From positions 1 to 5,479 of the forward strand of contig SKHA01000019.1 in assembly GCA_007117185.1 (NCBI GenBank): 5,479 bases of DNA. Reading direction: 5' to 3'. Shown here piece by piece: positions 1-5,479 of the stretch. The position numbers were made by a program, and so were the translations under genes. Every line of letters starts with the position of its first letter. Position 1 is the first letter of the stretch. Source of the DNA: Spirochaeta sp. (GTDB taxonomy: Bacteria; Spirochaetota; Spirochaetia; DSM-27196; Alkalispirochaetaceae). The notes beneath the pieces are model-generated. The model saw only the letters and a list, made by a program, of their open reading frames with translations. It did not search any database and was not told the DNA's origin.

Positions 1-140
1 AGCCCTCTGGCCACCTCTTCCAGGCGAAACCGGTGTTCCGCGCTCTGGTAGACCTCCTGGCTACTGACCGCACCTGCGGCTATTGCAAGGAGAAGGGCGA
101 CGACGAAGCCCCGGTTCAGGATGGTGTTTCTGAATTTCAT
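1..140 (-). CDS. Putative exported protein, N-terminal fragment (cut by left edge)
   Basis: The minus strand opens with ATG at 140-138 and stays open for 46 codons to the window edge, so only the N-terminus is present. The peptide starts MKFRNTILNR, a basic n-region. A hydrophobic core of about 15 residues follows (GFVVALLLAIAAGAV), then a polar SSQE stretch. This is the layout of a Sec signal peptide, with a plausible signal peptidase I cut after VSS (about residue 27). No lipobox cysteine is seen, so a lipoprotein is unlikely. The mature start (QEVYQSAEHRFRLEE) is charged and probably helical. It resembles the opening of periplasmic TPR-type proteins, but that is only an impression and I assign no function. 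It is divergent from pfk across 84 bp and has no Shine-Dalgarno sequence close to its ATG. Gene reality is likely; function is unknown. Confidence 0.6.
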   Translation of the reverse strand, partial: MKFRNTILNRGFVVALLLAIAAGAVSSQEVYQSAEHRFRLEEVARG

Positions 141-152
141 AGGTAAACACTA

Positions 153-158
153 ATACTA
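153..158 (-). promoter_or_regulatory. Candidate -10 element for the leftward exported-protein gene
   Basis: On the minus strand, positions 158 to 153 read TAGTAT, a 5/6 match to the TATAAT consensus. Initiation about 7 bases downstream would fall near 146, leaving a leader of only about 6 bases before the ATG at 140. No convincing -35 hexamer sits 16-18 bp upstream, so this is a weak call. The only purine-rich stretch (GGAGAG) lies about 20 bases before the ATG, upstream of this -10, and is too far away to act as a ribosome-binding site. Confidence 0.3.
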
Positions 159-174
159 CCGCTCTCCAACGGCA

Positions 175-199
175 AGAAACGGCGAGAAACTGCAGAAAC
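175..199 (+). repeat. Three phased AGAAAC direct repeats in the divergent intergenic region
   Basis: AGAAAC occurs at 175-180, 185-190 and 194-199, with periods of 10 and 9 bases, close to one helical turn. The first two copies sit in near-identical decamers (GGCAAGAAAC and GGCGAGAAAC). The array lies between the two divergent gene starts and just upstream of the candidate pfk -10 element. A regulator binding one face of the DNA is one reading. Chance repetition in a short purine-rich stretch is equally possible. Confidence 0.35.
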
Positions 200-210
200 T
201 GCCAGGATCG

Positions 211-219
211 TGGTAGAAT
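211..219 (+). promoter_or_regulatory. Candidate extended -10 promoter for pfk
   Basis: Positions 211-219 read TGGTAGAAT: a TGn extension followed by TAGAAT, 5/6 to the sigma-70 -10 consensus. An extended -10 can work with a poor -35, and the hexamer 17 bp upstream (TGCAGA, 191-196) matches only 3/6. Transcription would be expected to start about 6-7 bases after 219, which is at or next to the ATG at 225. This predicts a leaderless pfk mRNA and agrees with the lack of a well-spaced Shine-Dalgarno sequence. It would also exclude the upstream in-frame GTG at 210 from the transcript. Confidence 0.4.
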
Positions 220-224
220 CGACC

Positions 225-1376
225 ATGAGCAAAAAGAACAGTGCCCGCCAGACCAGGTGCATCGGGGTCCTTACCAGTGGTGGGGACTGCCCGGGGCTGA
301 ACGCGGCAATCCGCGGGGTTGTCAAGGCGTCTATCGGATCGTCCGGCATCAAAGTGATTGGCTTTCTGGACGGCTTTCGCGGTCTGGTAGAGAACCGGAC
401 GGTGGAGCTGGACGACCGGCGGGTCAGCGGTATTCTCACTCAGGGGGGGACGATCCTCGGCACATCCCGGGATAAGCCGCACAAGATGCTCATCGGTGGG
501 ACCAGGATGGATATGACCGCCGCCGCAGTGGAGAATGTGCACCGCAACCACATCGATTGTCTTGTCTGTCTCGGCGGCGGGGGTACCCAGAAGAACGCCT
601 ACCACCTCCATTCAGTCGGCGGGATCGATGTTCTCACCCTCCCCAAGACGATCGACAACGACGTAGCTGGAACGGACATCACCTTCGGCTTTGACACCGC
701 CATGGGGATCGCTACCGAGGCGATCGACCGGCTGCACACAACCGCCACCAGCCATCACCGGATCATCGTCTGCGAAATCATGGGGCACAACTCCGGATGG
801 CTTGCCCTGGGAGCGGGGATCGCCGGTGGCGCCGACGTGATCCTTATTCCCGAGATTCCCTATGATCTGGAGGCGGTAGCGCGGCACCTGGAGCGTCGCC
901 GGATGAGCGGAAAACGGTTTTCCATCATCGCCGTAGCCGAGGGCGCCCTGTCCAGGACGGAAGGGGAAGAGCAGAGTTCCGGCAAGGGCAAGAAGAAGAA
1001 GGAGAGCGAGAGCGATCCGCTCATTGTGCAGCACGACGAGGACGGAGTCCCCTTTCACCTGGTTCAGGAACCAAAAGCCAGCCAGATAGCTCGACAGCTG
1101 CAGCAACTCACCGGGACGGAGGCTCGGGTAACCTCCCTGGGCCACGTTCAGCGCGGTGGCAGCCCCTCCCCCCGGGACCGTCAGATCTCTTCGCTTCTGG
1201 GAACGGCGGCGGCAGAAGCGTTGAACAGGGGCGAATACAACGTCATGGTAGCTATCCGGGGCGACGGCAGCACAACGGTCCCCCTGGCCGAGGTGGCGGG
1301 CAAGAAAAAGATGGTGCCCCCGGATCACCCCTGGCTTCGCAGCGCCGAACTGCTGGGGACGTGCCTGGGGGTGTGA
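225..1376 (+). CDS. pfkA: 6-phosphofructokinase, group III / mixed-substrate type
   Basis: This cytoplasmic enzyme phosphorylates fructose 6-phosphate to fructose 1,6-bisphosphate in glycolysis. The protein is 383 aa, longer than the roughly 320 aa of E. coli PfkA. Motifs in order: GGDCPGLNAAIRG (19-31, nucleotide loop), GTSR (79-82), GGGGT (117-121), PKTIDND (140-146, catalytic base D144), HHRI (177-180, R179), MGHNSGW (186-192), LIPE (207-210), VAEGA (237-241), RVTSLGHVQRGGSP (301-314, with substrate-binding R301, H307 and R310). Gly at the E. coli G104 position (G120) favours ATP. Lys in PKTIDND (E. coli G124 position) is shared with PPi-dependent and group III enzymes, so the phosphoryl donor is not certain. 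The E. coli D103 metal ligand is replaced by G119. A Lys/Glu-rich insertion occupies about 244-265. I chose ATG 225 because MSKKNS leads straight into the domain. In-frame GTG 210 would add five residues, and neither start has a good Shine-Dalgarno sequence. Confidence 0.95.
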   Translation: MSKKNSARQTRCIGVLTSGGDCPGLNAAIRGVVKASIGSSGIKVIGFLDGFRGLVENRTVELDDRRVSGILTQGGTILGTSRDKPHKMLIGGTRMDMTAAAVENVHRNHIDCLVCLGGGGTQKNAYHLHSVGGIDVLTLPKTIDNDVAGTDITFGFDTAMGIATEAIDRLHTTATSHHRIIVCEIMGHNSGWLALGAGIAGGADVILIPEIPYDLEAVARHLERRRMSGKRFSIIAVAEGALSRTEGEEQSSGKGKKKKESESDPLIVQHDEDGVPFHLVQEPKASQIARQLQQLTGTEARVTSLGHVQRGGSPSPRDRQISSLLGTAAAEALNRGEYNVMVAIRGDGSTTVPLAEVAGKKKMVPPDHPWLRSAELLGTCLGV

Positions 1377-1391
1377 GCCGCTTCCCGGGTC

Positions 1392-1421
1392 TTGTAACGA
1401 TCTCTGAACACCGGGCACAAT
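1392..1421 (+). promoter_or_regulatory. Weak promoter-like pair in the pfk-carA gap
   Basis: TTGTAA (1392-1397, 4/6 to the -35 consensus) and CACAAT (1416-1421, 4/6 to the -10 consensus) are 18 bp apart. Both lie within the 68-bp gap between the pfk stop and the carA start, and initiation would fall just before the carA ribosome-binding site. It could give carAB its own promoter, but matches this weak arise often by chance. The rest of the gap holds no clear hairpin terminator, attenuator or riboswitch, so read-through from pfk is also plausible. Confidence 0.2.
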
Positions 1422-1430
1422 CGGGCCGGA

Positions 1431-1440
1431 AAAGGAGGTG
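1431..1440 (+). promoter_or_regulatory. Strong ribosome-binding site that fixes the carA GTG start
   Basis: AAAGGAGGTG is almost fully complementary to the 3' end of 16S rRNA. Its GGAGG core (1434-1438) ends 6 bases before the GTG at 1445, an ideal spacing. This identifies GTG 1445 as the start of carA, although the frame is open further upstream into the end of pfk. Confidence 0.85.
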
Positions 1441-1444
1441 CCCG

Positions 1445-2614
1445 GTGAAGTGTGCCCTGGTTCTTGCAGACGGCGCCGTGTTTTACGGCGATGCCTTTGG
1501 TTCGACACCACCAACGGTCAATGAGCTCATCGAAGTACCCCGGGAAGATGGTGACCTGTCACTTCAGAATCTCGGTGAAGTGGTCTTCAACACCGCCATG
1601 ACCGGCTACCCCGAGGTGCTCACCGATCCATCCTACACCGGGCAGATCGTGGTCATGACCTCGCCGCAGATCGGCAATTACGGGATCGATTCGCAGTGGG
1701 CGGAAAGTGCCGCCGACGAAGACCGCCCGATCAAGGTCGCCGGATTCGTGGTCAGGGACCTGCACCGCGGCTCGGTGCCACCGGGACGGAAGTCGCTGGA
1801 GGCGTATCTGGCGGACCATCGCATCCCGGGGATCACCGCCGTGGACACCCGGGCGCTCACCCTGAACCTGAGAGATAACGGCAGCCGTAACGGGTTGATC
1901 TGCCGGAGCGTCGCTGGGGACCGCCTTTCTCCGGAGGAGCTCGCCGCCGCAACGCGCATCGTGAAGGGCTTTCCGGTGATGGAGGGGCGCTCCCTGGTTA
2001 CCGCGGTAGGCTCCCGTGAGGTGGTTCACCTGAGGGGCGGTGGAGGTGGCAGCGGCAGCGCTGGTGCCCACATCGCCCTGTACGATTGCGGAATCAAGAG
2101 CAATATTGTCCGTGAGCTGCAGAAGCGGGGGTGCTCTCTTTCACTTATGCCCTCGACGGCTACAGCGCAGGAAATTCGCGCTACCGGAGCCTCCGCAGTC
2201 CTCCTTTCCAACGGCCCGGGAGATCCTGCCGTTTTGACTCATCAGGTGGAACAGACGCGAGAGCTGCTGGGAACTATCCCTGTGCTGGGAATCTGCCTGG
2301 GCCACCAGATCATCGCCGAGGCGGTGGGAGGACAGACCTTCAAGATGAGCTTTGGCCACCACGGAGTTAACCACCCGGTGCGGGACGAGCGTCAGGGGCG
2401 GGTCTTCGTCACCAGCCAGAACCACGGATTTGCTGTTCGGGAGGACTCTCTCCCGGAGACGACTACGGTATGGTTCCGGAACGCCAACGATGACACGGTG
2501 GAAGGGTTGTGGGACGACACGCTGCGGATCCGCACCACCCAGTTCCACCCGGAAAGTGCTCCGGGCCCCCACGACAGCACCTGGATTTTCAACGCCTTCC
2601 TGGAGGTTCTCTGA
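1445..2614 (+). CDS. carA: Carbamoyl phosphate synthetase, small (glutaminase) subunit
   Basis: CarA hydrolyses glutamine and channels the ammonia to CarB for carbamoyl phosphate synthesis, feeding pyrimidine and arginine biosynthesis in the cytoplasm. The protein is 389 aa, close to the 382 aa of E. coli CarA. The N-terminal small-subunit domain carries the signature TGYPEVLTDPSYTGQ (53-67), followed by IGNYG and IPGI..VDTRALT. A Gly/Ser-rich linker (198-207) leads into a class I glutamine amidotransferase domain: SNGPGDP (255-261), GICLGHQ (282-288) with nucleophile C284, the FGHHG and NHGFAV motifs, and FHPE with H368 and E370 completing the Cys-His-Glu triad. All catalytic residues are present. 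The start is GTG with a near-perfect Shine-Dalgarno sequence 6 bases upstream. Extending the frame to 1361 would overlap pfk and add a non-conserved, Arg-rich leader. carB follows one base after the stop. Confidence 0.97.
   Translation: MKCALVLADGAVFYGDAFGSTPPTVNELIEVPREDGDLSLQNLGEVVFNTAMTGYPEVLTDPSYTGQIVVMTSPQIGNYGIDSQWAESAADEDRPIKVAGFVVRDLHRGSVPPGRKSLEAYLADHRIPGITAVDTRALTLNLRDNGSRNGLICRSVAGDRLSPEELAAATRIVKGFPVMEGRSLVTAVGSREVVHLRGGGGGSGSAGAHIALYDCGIKSNIVRELQKRGCSLSLMPSTATAQEIRATGASAVLLSNGPGDPAVLTHQVEQTRELLGTIPVLGICLGHQIIAEAVGGQTFKMSFGHHGVNHPVRDERQGRVFVTSQNHGFAVREDSLPETTTVWFRNANDDTVEGLWDDTLRIRTTQFHPESAPGPHDSTWIFNAFLEVL
2602..2606 (+). promoter_or_regulatory. carB ribosome-binding site inside the end of carA
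   Basis: GGAGG lies in the last codons of carA, 9 bases before the carB ATG at 2616. The carA stop (TGA 2612-2614) and the carB ATG are separated by one base. Ribosomes finishing carA can therefore restart on carB, which fits the 1:1 subunit ratio of the enzyme. Confidence 0.75.
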
Positions 2615-2615
2615 C

Positions 2616-5479
2616 ATGCCCGCTCGAAAAGACATCCAATCGATTCTCCTGTTCGGCAGCGGACCCATCGTGATCGGTCAGGCCTGCGAGTTCGATTACT
2701 CCGGAAACCAGGCCGTGTCAGCGCTGAAGGAGGAGGGGTACCGGGTCATTCTGGTCAACCCCAACCCTGCCACGGTGATGACCACCCCCGGGACAGCCGA
2801 CGCGATCTACCTGGAACCCCTGGAAGTGGAGTCGGTAGAAGAGATCATTCGTATCGAAAAGCCCGATGCCGTCCTGGCTACCATGGGTGGTCAGACCGCG
2901 CTGAACCTGCTGATGGAGCTGGATGGCAGGGGTGTGCTCAGCAGATACGGGGTCACTATCATCGGTGCGGGAATTCGTTCTATCCGCCTCGCCGAAGACC
3001 GGGGAGAGTTCAAGCAGCTGATGAGCGAGATCGGTCTTGAGAGCCCCCGCAGCTCCCTGGTGAGCAGCATCGACGAAGCCGTGGCGGTGATGGAGGACTA
3101 CGGCCTGCCCCTGATCATTCGGCCAAGCTACACGCTGGGCGGGAAGGGCGGCAGCATCGCCCGCACCCGGGAAGAATCCCTGCAGGCGATCGAGCGGGCC
3201 CTGACGGAGAGCCCGATCCACACCGCCCTGGTGGAAGAGTCCCTGCTGGGGTGGAAAGAGTTCGAGCTCGAGGTGATGCGCGACTCCGCGGACAACGCCG
3301 TGGTGGTCTGCTCCATCGAGAACGTGGACCCTATGGGCGTCCACACCGGAGATAGCATCACCGTAGCCCCCGTGCAGACCCTCAGCGACCGGGAGTACCA
3401 GACGATGCGCACCGCGGCAATTGAGATCCTCCGGGCAGTGGGGGTGGACTGTGGCGGGTCAAACGTGCAGTTCGGCATCAACCCCGTGGACGGGCGGATG
3501 GTGGTGATCGAGATGAACCCCCGGGTCTCCCGCAGCTCTGCTCTGGCCAGCAAGGCCACCGGTTTTCCCATCGCCCGGGCTTCGGCGCGGCTGGCGGTGG
3601 GGTACACCCTGGACGAGGTGATCAACGAGATAACCGGCAAGACCGTCTCCTGCTTTGAGCCGGCGCTGGACTATCTTGCGGTGAAGGTTCCCCGTTTTGA
3701 GCTGGAGAAATTCCCCCGGGGCTACGAAACCCTGGGAACGCAGATGAAGTCGGTGGGGGAGAGTCTGGCCCTGGGCCGGACCTTTCCGGAGGCGCTGAAT
3801 AAAGCGATCCGCGCGGTAGAGTACGGTCCTGACGGACTGGAAGAGGTGATCGGCGCCGACCAGGACCAGCTCAGGGAGATGGTGCAGACCCTCCATCCCC
3901 GGAGAATATTTGCAGCCTATACCCTGCTGCTGCAGGCATCGCCGGAGGATCTTGGTGAGGTCACCGAGTGGATCGCCGATGCGAGCGGTTACGATCGCTG
4001 GTTCCTGCATCAGTTGACCGGGATGGCGGCGCTGGAACGGGAACTGGGAGAGCTTCCCGCGCCGCAGGGTGCGGAGCCTCCTGTGCCTGCGGAGCTGTTG
4101 CTTCGGGCGCGACAGGGTGGGCTGACGGACCGGCGGATCGCAGCGCTGGCCAAGACCAGCGCCGCAGAGATTACCCGCTGCCGGGAAGAAGCGGGGATAC
4201 ACCCGAGCTACCATATCGTGGATACCTGCGCCGGTGAGTTTGTTGCAGAGACACCCTATTTTTACTCCACCTGGGGCGAGACCGACGAGGGGGCGCCATT
4301 GGGGGAGGCTGCGGTGCTTATCGTGGGGTCCGGCCCCAACCGCATCGGCCAGGGGCTGGAGTTTGACGCCTGCTGCACCCTCTCATCCATGGCGTTCCGG
4401 AAGCGTGGCCGCAAAACGATCATGGTCAACTCCAATCCTGAGACGGTCTCCACTGACTTCAACGTCTCCGACCGCCTGTACATCGAACCCCTCACCGCCG
4501 AAGACGTGATCGCCATCATGAAAAAGGAAGGCGTTCGTGACGCGGTGATCCAGTTGGGGGGGCAGACGCCCCTCAATATGGCCGCGGAGCTTCAGGGGGC
4601 GGGCGCCAACATCCTGGGCACATCCCTCGCCGGAATCCACGCCGCTGAGGACCGCAAGCAGTTCGCCGACCTGGTGGGCCGCCTGGGGTTGCGACAGCCG
4701 GAGAACCGCATGGCCGGCACCGCTGCGGAGGTCCGCGCCGCAGCCGCCGAGGTAGGGCTTCCCGTTCTGCTGCGGCCCTCCTTTGTCCTGGGTGGTCGCA
4801 GTATGACCATCGCCTACTCGATGGAAGAGCTGGACCAGTTTCTGGCTGCTGCACCGGTCCTCTCACCGGAGCGTCCCGTCCTGGTGGATCAGTTTCTGGA
4901 GGACGCTTTTGAGTACGATGTTGACGCGGTGGCGGACGGGCACAACGTCTATATCGGAGGGCTCATGCAGCACATCGAAGCTGCGGGCATTCACTCGGGT
5001 GACTCGGCGTGCGTCTTTCCGCCCTTCAAAAGCGACCGCCGGATTGAAACCGAGATGATCTCGGCAACCGCGGCGATCGCCCGGGAACTGCAGGTTACTG
5101 GGTTTCTCAACATCCAGTTCGCCGTGCGTCAGGGTGTACTGTACGTCCTGGAGGTGAATCCCCGAGCTTCCCGGACCGTCCCGTTCCTCTCCAAAACATC
5201 CGGGGTGGATCTGGTCAATGCGGCGGTATCGATATGGTCCGGAACGGATCTTCGGGAGCAGGGGCTGGTGGCTCCCGACGGTGACGGAATCGGTGTCGGT
5301 ACCTGCGTAACCGGATGGGCGGTCAAGGAAGCGATGTTCAGCTTCGACCGGTTTCTTGGACACGACCCCCTGCTGGGTCCGGAGATGCGTTCCACCGGTG
5401 AGTCTATCGGCACCGGGGCGGACTTCGGAGAAGCATTCGCCAAAGCGACCATCGCCACGGGAGTTCACCTTCCCCGGAG
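2616..5479 (+). CDS. carB: Carbamoyl phosphate synthetase, large subunit (3' end cut by window edge)
   Basis: CarB makes carbamoyl phosphate from bicarbonate, ammonia delivered by CarA, and two ATP. The frame is open for 954 codons to the right edge; the family is usually about 1,060-1,080 aa. The first ATP-grasp half (about 1-400) has GPIVIGQACEFDYSG (16-30), R129, RPSYTLGG (169-176), E215, Q285, E299 and N301, all at the same numbers as in E. coli. An oligomerization segment follows (about 400-555), ending in VDTCAGEF and the YSTW junction. The second half (about 556-940) has GSGPNRIGQG (571-580), NPETVSTD, R720 in RPSFVLGG, Q834, E846 and N848, offset +5 from E. coli. The sequence ends just after GPEMRSTGE, where the C-terminal MGS-like allosteric domain should begin, so regulation by UMP, IMP or ornithine cannot be judged. 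Between the second ATP site and VKE (904) it carries about 8 more residues than E. coli, Gly/Asp-rich. Confidence 0.97.
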   Translation, partial: MPARKDIQSILLFGSGPIVIGQACEFDYSGNQAVSALKEEGYRVILVNPNPATVMTTPGTADAIYLEPLEVESVEEIIRIEKPDAVLATMGGQTALNLLMELDGRGVLSRYGVTIIGAGIRSIRLAEDRGEFKQLMSEIGLESPRSSLVSSIDEAVAVMEDYGLPLIIRPSYTLGGKGGSIARTREESLQAIERALTESPIHTALVEESLLGWKEFELEVMRDSADNAVVVCSIENVDPMGVHTGDSITVAPVQTLSDREYQTMRTAAIEILRAVGVDCGGSNVQFGINPVDGRMVVIEMNPRVSRSSALASKATGFPIARASARLAVGYTLDEVINEITGKTVSCFEPALDYLAVKVPRFELEKFPRGYETLGTQMKSVGESLALGRTFPEALNKAIRAVEYGPDGLEEVIGADQDQLREMVQTLHPRRIFAAYTLLLQASPEDLGEVTEWIADASGYDRWFLHQLTGMAALERELGELPAPQGAEPPVPAELLLRARQGGLTDRRIAALAKTSAAEITRCREEAGIHPSYHIVDTCAGEFVAETPYFYSTWGETDEGAPLGEAAVLIVGSGPNRIGQGLEFDACCTLSSMAFRKRGRKTIMVNSNPETVSTDFNVSDRLYIEPLTAEDVIAIMKKEGVRDAVIQLGGQTPLNMAAELQGAGANILGTSLAGIHAAEDRKQFADLVGRLGLRQPENRMAGTAAEVRAAAAEVGLPVLLRPSFVLGGRSMTIAYSMEELDQFLAAAPVLSPERPVLVDQFLEDAFEYDVDAVADGHNVYIGGLMQHIEAAGIHSGDSACVFPPFKSDRRIETEMISATAAIARELQVTGFLNIQFAVRQGVLYVLEVNPRASRTVPFLSKTSGVDLVNAAVSIWSGTDLREQGLVAPDGDGIGVGTCVTGWAVKEAMFSFDRFLGHDPLLGPEMRSTGESIGTGADFGEAFAKATIATGVHLPR

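Noticed and set aside
1361..1444. Upstream extension of carA beginning inside the end of pfk
   Set aside because: The extra residues are not CarA-like and the near-perfect Shine-Dalgarno sequence at 1431-1440 serves GTG 1445.
1377..1444. Terminator, attenuator or riboswitch between pfk and carA
   Set aside because: Several CCGGG/CCCGG words occur, but none forms a good stem followed by a T-run, and the gap is too short for most known riboswitches.
612..1514. Long open frame on the minus strand opposite pfk and the carA start
   Set aside because: It is antisense to a fully conserved enzyme, its predicted protein is Arg/Gly/Pro-rich without any recognisable motif, and GC-rich coding DNA commonly opens such frames.
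3459..4214. Long minus-strand frame opposite carB; similar ones at 2141-2668, 2718-3344 and 4863-5468
   Set aside because: All lie antisense to well-conserved carA/carB codons, lack ribosome-binding sites worth noting, and show composition typical of mirror frames.
4234..4509. Plus-strand open frame inside carB
   Set aside because: It is an out-of-frame shadow over conserved carB motifs (GPNRIGQG, NPETVSTD) and has no independent coding evidence.
2616..5479. Internal duplication of carB read as a recent repeat
   Set aside because: The two ATP-grasp halves are the ancient internal duplication found in all CarB proteins; there is no nucleotide-level repeat.

Overview
This is a GC-rich bacterial window (about 60% G+C by eye) packed with conserved housekeeping genes. 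Three genes read rightwards and one partial gene reads leftwards off the left edge. Sequence alone does not fix the taxon. The style of the phosphofructokinase (GGGGT and PKTIDND motifs with a Lys/Glu-rich insertion) and the Ser-Ser-Gln signal-peptide end of the partial gene make a spirochaete-like or other deep-branching Gram-negative-type bacterium my best, low-confidence guess.

Layout: (1) 1-140, minus strand: the first 46 codons of a putative exported protein with a clear signal peptide, cut by the left edge. (2) 141-224: an 84-bp divergent intergenic region with -10-like elements on both strands and three phased AGAAAC repeats. Neither flanking gene has a well-placed Shine-Dalgarno sequence, so one or both transcripts may be leaderless or nearly so. 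(3) 225-1376, plus strand: a complete 6-phosphofructokinase of the group III / mixed-substrate type. (4) 1377-1444: a 68-bp gap with a weak promoter-like pair and a very strong Shine-Dalgarno sequence for the next gene. (5) 1445-2614: complete carA, with a GTG start. (6) 2616-5479: carB, starting one base after the carA stop. It is open to the right edge and cut just as the C-terminal allosteric domain should begin.

CarA and CarB form carbamoyl phosphate synthetase. CarA hydrolyses glutamine and passes ammonia through a tunnel to CarB, which uses two ATP and bicarbonate to make carbamoyl phosphate for pyrimidine and arginine synthesis. The 1-bp spacing indicates translational coupling and equal expression of the two subunits. 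PFK is the committing step of glycolysis. Its co-orientation with carAB is compatible with one transcript but not proven.

I found no new biological system. The points worth a second look are the double lack of Shine-Dalgarno sites at the divergent region, the altered metal and nucleotide-site residues of the PFK, the Gly/Ser linker in CarA, and the pfk-carA-carB linkage. There are no RNA genes, CRISPR arrays, mobile elements or convincing terminators.
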